The notes below the pieces were generated by a model. The model worked only from the letters and a program-made list of their open reading frames with translations. It had not been told where the DNA came from and ran no database searches. Shown one piece after another: positions 1 to 6,299 of a stretch of 10,894 bases of DNA. The DNA is from Bacteroidales bacterium (lineage in GTDB: Bacteria; Bacteroidota; Bacteroidia; Bacteroidales; WCHB1-69). Positions within the stretch are counted from its first letter, which is position 1; every line of letters starts with the position of its first letter. The position numbers were made by a program, and so were the translations under genes. The stretch is taken from NCBI GenBank assembly GCA_017618435.1, contig JAFZUH010000064.1, positions 1 to 10,894 on the forward strand. The letters run 5' to 3'.

Positions 1-1778
1 AAAGCAGCGACAAAAAACTAACAGCAGAAGGCTTGAAAGAAAAAGCGGAACTTGGCAAACAAAAATTGTTGATTAGGGTTTCCGGTTTGAATAACAATAA
101 AAAATGGGTAAGACAAAGACATATTGATGCCATTGATGCACTCTTTGCAGAATGGAGTGAACCTAAAAGTGTATTCAAGGGAGGTTGCCAAAAAGACAAA
201 CGTTTTGTCAGAAGACAATTGTCGGGAGGTTTTCCCGTGTCTGTTTTGGGAATGTTTGATATAAAACCGGACAAATACGGTGTAGATGAAATGGTTTTCC
301 ATAGTGGTTTGGAAGGCTTTTACAATAAAGAACTGTCAGGTGAAATTATTCCCAAGCAAATACTCAAAGTGAATAATAATACCATACGTTTGAGAAAAAA
401 CCGTCATATAGACCCCAATGACGGGAAAAATGTAATAACAACAATCAATAGTGATATACAGCGTATTACAAAATCGGCCTTAGAAAAACAATTGTATCTG
501 TTAGGGGCTAATTTCGGAGCCGCTATTGTTATGGAAGTAAAAACGGGAGAAATAAAGGCTATCTCAAATCTTGATTTAAGAGATGGAAGGTATGTGGAAA
601 AAAATGAACATACCATGATAGAAAAATATGAACCCGGTTCCACATTTAAGATGATTTCATTAATAGCGGCCTTGGAAACAGGAAAAATAGATACCGGTGA
701 TATAGTTCATTGTGAAAAAGGAGATTTTTCTTTGGCGAGAGCCTTTGAAATATCTGACAATGAGGGTCTTTTTGAGGCGGTAAAACGTTCTTACGGAGAT
801 TTGAATGCTTTTGGGTTTGCTTTAAAGACCATGGGTTTGACTTTGGATTTGAATTTGGAAGTAAGCCGAGCCCAAAAGCCGACATTAAAAACAAGAACAT
901 CGTCATTGGCTGATTTTAAAAACATAACGCACGGATATAGTATAAATGTACCGCCAATGTATATGTTGGCATATTATAATGCTATTGCTAACGACGGTGT
1001 TTATGTCAGACCCCGTTTGGTAAAAAAGATAGTGAACCCCAACTTTGACAAAGACAATATTGAAGTAAAGGAAACAGAAATCGTCAAGGAACAACTTTGT
1101 TCGTATAAAACGGTAAAGAAAGTGCAAAAATGTTTGGAAGGTGTTGTTACTCACGGAACGGCAAGGCGTGTGCGTGATGCTTTGTATTTGGCAAGTTTGC
1201 ACGATACGACACGGGAACCCATTTCCCCTTTGATTGCAGGGAAAACGGGAACGGCCTATCAAAATATTGGAGGGAAATACGTCCAGACCAAAAACTCTTC
1301 GTTTATAGGTTATTTTCCTGCCGAAGCACCTAAATATACCTGTTATGTATTAATTTCCGGTTCAACCATAGATGCAGGTGCGGCTGCGGCTCCTGTTTGC
1401 AAAGAAATTGCAGAAAAACTGATTGCACATCTTAACGATTTTGCACAGAACAACCAAAACAATGTTACAAACAAGTATCCAAGTTGTGCCTTGGCTTATG
1501 GACAAGATTTAACTTGTTTTTATCAAGCAATGGGAATGGGAAAACCACAAATGGAAGAGAATGCTTTTGTTAAAACACAAGTGAATGCTGAAAACAAAAT
1601 ATTGTCAAAACCTTTTGATTTCCCACAAAAAGGAATGCCCTCTTTTGAGGGGTGTAATGTGCGTGATGTGGTGTTTTTGCTGGAGAAAAAAGGGTACAAA
1701 ACTTTTGTTCGTGGCGTTGGAAAAGTGGCACGTGTGGAATATGCCGGGAAAAAGGCTTATGTTTATTTAAAGAATTAA
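1..1778 (+). CDS. ftsI: Peptidoglycan D,D-transpeptidase FtsI (PBP3 family) with C-terminal PASTA domain, 5' partial
   Basis: Class B penicillin-binding protein that cross-links septal peptidoglycan in the periplasm alongside FtsW. The reading frame is open from the first full codon (position 3), so the true start, the membrane anchor and part of the pedestal domain lie upstream; the TTG at 33 is internal. About 591 residues are visible. All three catalytic motifs are present: SxxK as STFK (serine codon near 639), SxN as SDN (near 753) and KTGT (near 1242). The last 48 or so residues form one PASTA domain (starting MPSFEG, with RDVVFLLEKKGY), as is usual for Bacteroidota FtsI. Oddities: only 38 residues separate the SxxK and SxN serines, fewer than I expect for this family, and there is a small insertion just before KTGT. 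The stop lies 4 bases before murE. Identity as a class B PBP is certain. FtsI rather than an elongation PBP rests on the PASTA domain and the dcw context. Confidence 0.95.
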   Translation, partial: SSDKKLTAEGLKEKAELGKQKLLIRVSGLNNNKKWVRQRHIDAIDALFAEWSEPKSVFKGGCQKDKRFVRRQLSGGFPVSVLGMFDIKPDKYGVDEMVFHSGLEGFYNKELSGEIIPKQILKVNNNTIRLRKNRHIDPNDGKNVITTINSDIQRITKSALEKQLYLLGANFGAAIVMEVKTGEIKAISNLDLRDGRYVEKNEHTMIEKYEPGSTFKMISLIAALETGKIDTGDIVHCEKGDFSLARAFEISDNEGLFEAVKRSYGDLNAFGFALKTMGLTLDLNLEVSRAQKPTLKTRTSSLADFKNITHGYSINVPPMYMLAYYNAIANDGVYVRPRLVKKIVNPNFDKDNIEVKETEIVKEQLCSYKTVKKVQKCLEGVVTHGTARRVRDALYLASLHDTTREPISPLIAGKTGTAYQNIGGKYVQTKNSSFIGYFPAEAPKYTCYVLISGSTIDAGAAAAPVCKEIAEKLIAHLNDFAQNNQNNVTNKYPSCALAYGQDLTCFYQAMGMGKPQMEENAFVKTQVNAENKILSKPFDFPQKGMPSFEGCNVRDVVFLLEKKGYKTFVRGVGKVARVEYAGKKAYVYLKN

Positions 1779-1782
1779 AAAC

Positions 1783-3240
1783 ATGAAAACGATAGATAAT
1801 TTATTGGTGGGAGTTGAGGTTGTACAAACAAAAGGCAATACGTCTGTTGAAATAAAAAAGATATGCTTTGACACAAGAGAAGTGGAACCTTTTTCTTTGT
1901 TTGTTGCCCAAAAGGGAACAAAAGTAGACGGGCATCAATTTGTGGGTCAGGCTATAGAAAAAGGAGCCGTGGCTGTTGTTGTCGAAAAAATGCCCAAACA
2001 ACTGCTTGATACCGTTTGTTATATACAAGTTAAACGTTCTTCATTCGCATTGGCGTTGATGGCGGCTAATTTTTATGACAACCCCTCTCAAAAATTACAA
2101 TTAATAGGCATTACCGGCACAAATGGCAAAACAACAACAGTTACATTGCTGTATCGTTTGATGATGGCTATGCACAAAAAAACAGGTTTGTTGAGTACGA
2201 TAGAAAACCGTATTAATGATAAAGTTTTTCCTGCAACCCATACCACGGCAGACAGTGTTGCTGTCAATAGAATGTTGGCGGAAATGGTTGCCGCAGGTTG
2301 TCAATATTGTTTTATGGAAGTCAGTTCACATGCAATTGTTCAAGACAGAATAGTGGGTTTGCATTTCAAAGGTGCCATTTTCAGCAATTTGACACATGAT
2401 CATTTGGATTATCACAAAACATTTGCCGCCTATAGAGATGCAAAGAAAATGTTTTTTGACCAATTGCCCGCAACCGCTTTTGCATTGACAAACATTGATG
2501 ATGCCAATGGCGATTTTATGTTGCAAAACACCAAAGCAAAACCATACAGATATAGTTTGCAAAATGCAAAAGCAGATTTTAAGGCAAAAATAGGAGAATG
2601 CAATTTCAATGGACTAAATCTTAAAATAGACAACAAAGATGTATGGTTCAGACTAATAGGAAAATTTAACGCATATAATCTTCTGGCTATTTATGGCACA
2701 TCTGTTTTGTTGGGTTTCGATAAAGAGGAAGTGCTTATGCAGATGAGCAACTTGGAGGCTGCCGAAGGGCGGTTTTTTACCTTGCGAGGCAAAGGTATAA
2801 CCGTTATTGTTGATTATGCCCATACTCCTGATGCTTTGAAAAATGTGTTGGAAACAATCAATAACATAGTCAGCAAAGAAGAAGAAATTGTTACCGTTGT
2901 CGGTTGCGGAGGCGATAGGGATAAAACCAAACGGCCTGAAATGGCAGAAATCGCTTGTCTGTTGAGTCATCGTGTCATTTTAACGTCAGACAATCCACGT
3001 AGCGAAAATCCTCACGATATTATCGAAGATATGCTCAAAGGGGTAAGCAAAGCATACGAACGTAATTTGTTGGTTATAGAAGACAGAAGACAAGCCATAA
3101 AAGCGGCTATTATGCAGGCTGCTCCCAATACCGTGATTCTGATTGCAGGCAAAGGACATGAAAAATATCAGGATATTGCCGGAGTAAAACATCATTTTGA
3201 TGATGTGGAAGTGGCAGAAGAATATTTGAAAGACAAATAA
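1783..3240 (+). CDS. murE: UDP-MurNAc-L-Ala-D-Glu:meso-diaminopimelate ligase MurE
   Basis: Cytoplasmic ATP-dependent ligase that adds the third stem-peptide residue to UDP-MurNAc-L-Ala-D-Glu. At 485 residues it has normal family length and all three domains. The N-terminal UDP-binding domain covers roughly residues 1-105. The central ATPase domain has the P-loop GTNGKTT at 112-118, HTTAD at 153-157, EVSSHA at 179-184, and THDHLDYHK with the following AKK, whose lysine near 221 is the probable carbamylated one. The C-terminal domain has VDYAHTPD at 343-350, DNPR at 403-406 and GKGHE at 456-460. DNPR is the signature of meso-DAP specificity; lysine-adding enzymes differ here, so a DAP-type wall is predicted. 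The ATG lies 4 bases after the ftsI stop with an A-rich leader and no Shine-Dalgarno. No key residue is missing, so unlike its neighbour murD this ligase looks fully functional. Confidence 0.97.
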   Translation: MKTIDNLLVGVEVVQTKGNTSVEIKKICFDTREVEPFSLFVAQKGTKVDGHQFVGQAIEKGAVAVVVEKMPKQLLDTVCYIQVKRSSFALALMAANFYDNPSQKLQLIGITGTNGKTTTVTLLYRLMMAMHKKTGLLSTIENRINDKVFPATHTTADSVAVNRMLAEMVAAGCQYCFMEVSSHAIVQDRIVGLHFKGAIFSNLTHDHLDYHKTFAAYRDAKKMFFDQLPATAFALTNIDDANGDFMLQNTKAKPYRYSLQNAKADFKAKIGECNFNGLNLKIDNKDVWFRLIGKFNAYNLLAIYGTSVLLGFDKEEVLMQMSNLEAAEGRFFTLRGKGITVIVDYAHTPDALKNVLETINNIVSKEEEIVTVVGCGGDRDKTKRPEMAEIACLLSHRVILTSDNPRSENPHDIIEDMLKGVSKAYERNLLVIEDRRQAIKAAIMQAAPNTVILIAGKGHEKYQDIAGVKHHFDDVEVAEEYLKDK

Positions 3241-3261
3241 ACACTAAAAAACAGATATATT

Positions 3262-4545
3262 ATGTTATATTCTCTTTTTAATTGGTTAGATACAAATTTT
3301 AATTTACCGGGGACAGGGGTTTTTAAATACATTTCCTTCAGAACGGCAATGGCGGCATTGTTGTCATTGTTTTTGTCTATGATAATAGGGAAATATGTGA
3401 TTAATTTTCTGAAAAAGAAACAAATTGGAGAAGACATCCGCGACCTTGGTTTGGCGGGACAAATGCAGAAAAAAGGCACTCCCACTATGGGTGGTATTAT
3501 TATTCTGTTTAGTTTGTTGATTTCAGTGCTTTTGTTCAACCGCTTGGATAATATTTATATTCAATTGATGATATTCACCACTGTTTGGTTGGGATTGTTG
3601 GGTTTTTGTGATGATTATATCAAAGTTTTTAGGAAAAACAAAGCGGGAATGCCAGCCAAAGGCAAGTTGATAGGGCAATGTATATTGGGTTTGGTGGTTG
3701 CTTTAACTTTGTTTTTTCATCATGATGTGGTTATCAAAGAAAAATGCGATGTCAAAACCTACGTTCCAACGGAATCAGTGTTTATGGTGGAAAACGAAAG
3801 TGTGGACGGGGCAAGTGCTTACCAATGTGTAGAACCGACCAAATCAACCAAGACCACTATTCCTTTTGTAAAACACAATGAGTTTGACTATGCCTCTTTG
3901 TTAAAATGGTTAGGCGAAGGATACGAAAAATGGGCATGGTTGCTTTATATTCCTATTATTATTTTTATTATTTGTGCAGTTAGCAATGGGGCAAATCTTA
4001 CCGATGGCTTAGATGGCTTAGCCATAAGTACGGCTGCGATAATTGTAGTTGCTCTTGGTATTTTGGCATACGTGTCGGGGAATACCATTTTTGCCGATTA
4101 TTTGAATATTATGTATATACCCAATACCGGAGAGTTGATGATATTTACCGGTGCTATGTTGGGAGCTTGCTTGGGATTTTACTGGTGGAACTGCCATCCG
4201 GCACAAGTTTTTATGGGAGATACCGGTTCTTTGGCTATAGGAGGTATTATTGCAGTGTTTGCCGTCATTATTCGCAAAGAATTATTGTTGCCTATTTTGT
4301 GCGGCATATATTTAATTGAAAGCCTGACAGTTATTATTCAAAGAGTTTATTGTAAATATTATAGAAAAAAATATCATTTGGCGGCAAATGAATCCGTTCC
4401 TGTTGCCAAACGTCCGTTTTTGATGACACCGCTTCATCATCATTATCAACAAAAAGGTTATCATGAGTCAAAAATAGTACAACGGTTTATTATTGTAGGT
4501 ATGTTGTTGGCAGTTTTGACCATAGTTACTTTAAAATTACGTTAA
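3262..4545 (+). CDS. mraY: Phospho-N-acetylmuramoyl-pentapeptide transferase MraY
   Basis: Polytopic inner-membrane enzyme that transfers phospho-MurNAc-pentapeptide from UDP to undecaprenyl phosphate, forming lipid I. Family motifs in order: PTMGGIII at 74-81, the Mg-binding aspartates in CDDYIKV (D117, D118), NLTDGLDGLA at 245-254, FMGDTGSLA at 317-325 (D320) and the cytoplasmic HHH at 392-394 in MTPLHHHYQQKG. The 427 residues exceed the roughly 360 of E. coli MraY. The extra length lies mainly at about 150-225, between hydrophobic segments, as a polar stretch (KEKCDVKTY to WLGEGYEKW), which I know as usual for Bacteroidota. The gene starts 21 bases after murE with an AT-rich leader (gatatatt before ATG) and ends 18 bases before the truncated murD. 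It is complete at both ends, so the missing part of murD has not been fused onto it. Confidence 0.97.
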   Translation: MLYSLFNWLDTNFNLPGTGVFKYISFRTAMAALLSLFLSMIIGKYVINFLKKKQIGEDIRDLGLAGQMQKKGTPTMGGIIILFSLLISVLLFNRLDNIYIQLMIFTTVWLGLLGFCDDYIKVFRKNKAGMPAKGKLIGQCILGLVVALTLFFHHDVVIKEKCDVKTYVPTESVFMVENESVDGASAYQCVEPTKSTKTTIPFVKHNEFDYASLLKWLGEGYEKWAWLLYIPIIIFIICAVSNGANLTDGLDGLAISTAAIIVVALGILAYVSGNTIFADYLNIMYIPNTGELMIFTGAMLGACLGFYWWNCHPAQVFMGDTGSLAIGGIIAVFAVIIRKELLLPILCGIYLIESLTVIIQRVYCKYYRKKYHLAANESVPVAKRPFLMTPLHHHYQQKGYHESKIVQRFIIVGMLLAVLTIVTLKLR

Positions 4546-4563
4546 TTTAAAACCAAAAGCGAT

Positions 4564-5106
4564 ATGAAATTTGAAGATTTAATTATAGACAATTCACAAA
4601 CAATAGAAAAGAATCGTTTGTTGGAGAACAGATTGATTGCCATTCGCAATCGGAATCGTGGGACAATGTTGTCAAAATTGCCTAATGAAACCCATAAATT
4701 GGAAACGATAACGACTTTTAGAGGAGTTACGTTTATCAATGATGCCAAATCGGAAAACATCAATTCCACATATTATGCCATAGAACAGATAAAAACCTCT
4801 ATGGTTTGGATAATAGGTTCAGATGACACACAGACGGATTATAAAAAATTGCTTCCTATTGTTTCTTCCAAGGTTCGTGCATTGGTATGTTTTGGTACGC
4901 AAAACGAAAGATTGATAGAAATTTTTAAAGGATATATTCCGCTTGTTGTGGAATGTCAGGATATAAATACGGCAGTAAGAGAAGCCTTTTATGCTTCCCA
5001 AAGAGAAGGTGTGGTGATGTTTTCTTCGGCATGTCCGTGCGGGCAGTTATATGCTGATTATCAACAACGGGGAGAAGCGTTTAAAAATGCAATAGCACAA
5101 TTATGA
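4564..5106 (+). CDS. MurD-like protein reduced to the C-terminal Mur ligase domain (probably not an active MurD)
   Basis: This gene sits exactly where murD (UDP-MurNAc-L-Ala:D-Glu ligase) is expected, but has 180 residues instead of about 450. From residue 44 it matches the C-terminal domain of MurD: HKLE at 44-47 (family HRLE), FINDAKSEN at 57-65 (family FINDSKATN, lysine kept at 62), an NSTYYAIE helix, VWIIG, RALVCFG, NERLIEIF, and SSACPCGQLY followed by DYQQRGEAF. Residues 1-43 may be an eroded end of the central domain; they are rich in Arg, Asn and Glu and hold no P-loop. The whole UDP-binding and ATPase domains are absent. Further changes: family GGxDKGxDY reads GSDDTQTDY, losing its lysine; SPACAS reads SSACPC, so by hand alignment the serine equivalent to E. 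coli S415 is cysteine and F422 is tyrosine. The ORF is uninterrupted, starts with ATG 18 bases after mraY and overlaps ftsW by 4 bases, so it looks like a maintained gene rather than decaying sequence. Its function is unknown: an in-trans half of a split ligase, a scaffold or a relic are all possible. Confidence 0.88.
   Translation: MKFEDLIIDNSQTIEKNRLLENRLIAIRNRNRGTMLSKLPNETHKLETITTFRGVTFINDAKSENINSTYYAIEQIKTSMVWIIGSDDTQTDYKKLLPIVSSKVRALVCFGTQNERLIEIFKGYIPLVVECQDINTAVREAFYASQREGVVMFSSACPCGQLYADYQQRGEAFKNAIAQL
5103..5106 (+). other. ATGA start-stop overlap coupling murD remnant to ftsW
   Basis: The ftsW ATG shares four bases with the TGA of the preceding short murD-like gene. Such overlaps commonly let terminating ribosomes restart. 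ftsW has no evident Shine-Dalgarno of its own, so its translation may depend on ribosomes finishing the murD-like gene. This gives one possible reason for keeping that ORF open. Confidence 0.6.
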
Positions 5107-6299
5107 TAGTTGCAGCGAAAATAAAATCTTTTTTTGCCAAAAACAAAGGGGACAGCATTATTTGGACCTTGGTTTTATTCATTATGCTATTTTCTGTTTT
5201 GGCAGTTTATAGCACGGGGTCAAAATTGAATGCCGACCATCAGCAAAGTCTGATGTTTCTGATAAAAGGACATGTTTTTTATCTTTTTATCGGTCTTGTA
5301 TGTATGTATTTTGTTCAAAACATTAACTACAGATGGTGGAACAAGTTATCTAAAATAGGCTTGATATTGGGAGCGGGGCTGTTTTTTGCCACCTTGTTTT
5401 TGGGTGTTGCAGAACATGGAGCAAAAAGAAGTTTGATTGTTTTCGGAATAAAAATACAGACAATTCATTTTATTGAGTTGTGTGTCATTATTTTCTTTTC
5501 TTCGTGGTTGGCCAAAACAAAGGACAACATTAACGATATAAAACATGATTATATTTATAAACTATTGTTTGTTTTTTTGGTTTGTGGGTTAATTATGTCG
5601 CAAAAGACATCGGCAAGTATTATTTTGGGGACAACTTGTTTTGTGCTGTTGTTCGTTTCCAAACTTAAATTCAAGTATTTTGCCGCAACTATAGGTATAT
5701 TGGGCATTATTGTGGCTATAGGGATTTCGATATTGATGTCTGATGCGGTAAATCCTAAAAGCGATCAAAGTTTTTTCAAGCGTTTGGGCACAGCCAAAAC
5801 AAGATTGGAGTCATTTAACAATAAAGATGATGTACATCGGGAAATATTGACGACAGAAGCAGCCATCGCTTCAAGTTCATTATTACCACGACCGGGAGAA
5901 TCTATTCATAGTTATGGTGTAAAGGAAAGTTATTCGGATTATGTTTTTGCGTTTTTCGTTGAAGAATATGGTATTCTTTTTGGAATTGTCTTGATTGTTC
6001 TTTATTTGATTTTATTTTATCGGGCAATGCTTATTGCCAAAAGGATAAATACTTCGTTTGGAGCTTATTTGGCGGTAGGGATAGGTTTTTTAATCACCTT
6101 TCAGGCTTTGGTGCATATTTGTGTTTGTTCGGGAGTGCTTCCCGCTACGGGTGAAACTTTGCCCTTGTTTAGCAAAGGCGGTATGTCTATTATCACTACG
6201 TCTATATCAATAGGTATATTGTTGAATATTAGCCAAGAGGCAAAAAAAGAAATGGAACAACAAAAAGAGAAAACAACAGAAGGAGTCAGTTATGAGTAA
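5103..6299 (+). CDS. ftsW: Septal peptidoglycan glycosyltransferase FtsW (SEDS family)
   Basis: Integral membrane lipid II polymerase of the divisome and partner of FtsI. The 398 residues contain about ten hydrophobic segments. Recognisable SEDS features are VLAVYSTGSKL in the first membrane segment (33-42), GAKRSL at 106-111, RLGTAKTRLESF at 227-238, the SDYVFAFFVEEYG segment at 278-290 holding the probable catalytic aspartate D279, and LPATGETLPLFSKGG at 346-360. Several usually conserved spots are altered. The glycine-rich AIxxGGxxGxGxGxS loop before the catalytic aspartate reads AIASSSLLPRPGES (254-267), GAKRW is GAKRS, and the QPDLGT-like segment is replaced by QKTSAS. The ATG overlaps the TGA of the murD remnant (ATGA), implying translational coupling, and the 3' end overlaps murG by 8 bases. 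FtsW rather than RodA is inferred from its place beside ftsI and murG. The last 20 residues are a charged cytoplasmic tail. Confidence 0.93.
   Translation: MIVAAKIKSFFAKNKGDSIIWTLVLFIMLFSVLAVYSTGSKLNADHQQSLMFLIKGHVFYLFIGLVCMYFVQNINYRWWNKLSKIGLILGAGLFFATLFLGVAEHGAKRSLIVFGIKIQTIHFIELCVIIFFSSWLAKTKDNINDIKHDYIYKLLFVFLVCGLIMSQKTSASIILGTTCFVLLFVSKLKFKYFAATIGILGIIVAIGISILMSDAVNPKSDQSFFKRLGTAKTRLESFNNKDDVHREILTTEAAIASSSLLPRPGESIHSYGVKESYSDYVFAFFVEEYGILFGIVLIVLYLILFYRAMLIAKRINTSFGAYLAVGIGFLITFQALVHICVCSGVLPATGETLPLFSKGGMSIITTSISIGILLNISQEAKKEMEQQKEKTTEGVSYE
6279..6285 (+). promoter_or_regulatory. Strong Shine-Dalgarno of murG (GAAGGAG)
   Basis: A purine-rich GAAGGAG inside the 3' end of ftsW lies 6 bases before the murG ATG, ideal spacing for pairing with the 16S rRNA tail. 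The other starts in this window have A-rich leaders without such a motif. It supports ATG 6292 as the murG start even though that start overlaps ftsW. The bases also encode part of the FtsW tail, so coding use alone could explain them. Confidence 0.55.

Noticed and set aside
33..35. TTG as start codon of ftsI
   Set aside because: The frame is open to the window edge and the protein would lack its membrane anchor and part of the pedestal domain, so it is internal.
1585..1770. Plus-strand 61-residue frame overlapping the FtsI PASTA region
   Set aside because: Out-of-frame shadow of FtsI; the PASTA motif is in the FtsI frame.
3192..3539. Minus-strand open frame of 115 residues across the murE-mraY junction
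   Set aside because: Overlaps two well-supported genes and shows no protein features beyond chance.
3709..3936. Polar insertion in MraY as a novel domain
   Set aside because: Longer MraY proteins with an extra loop at this place are, to my knowledge, normal in Bacteroidota.
4546..4563. Frameshift or fusion hiding the missing MurD domains upstream
   Set aside because: Only 18 bases separate mraY from the short gene, and mraY is complete with all motifs to its C-terminus, so no hidden N-terminal half exists here.
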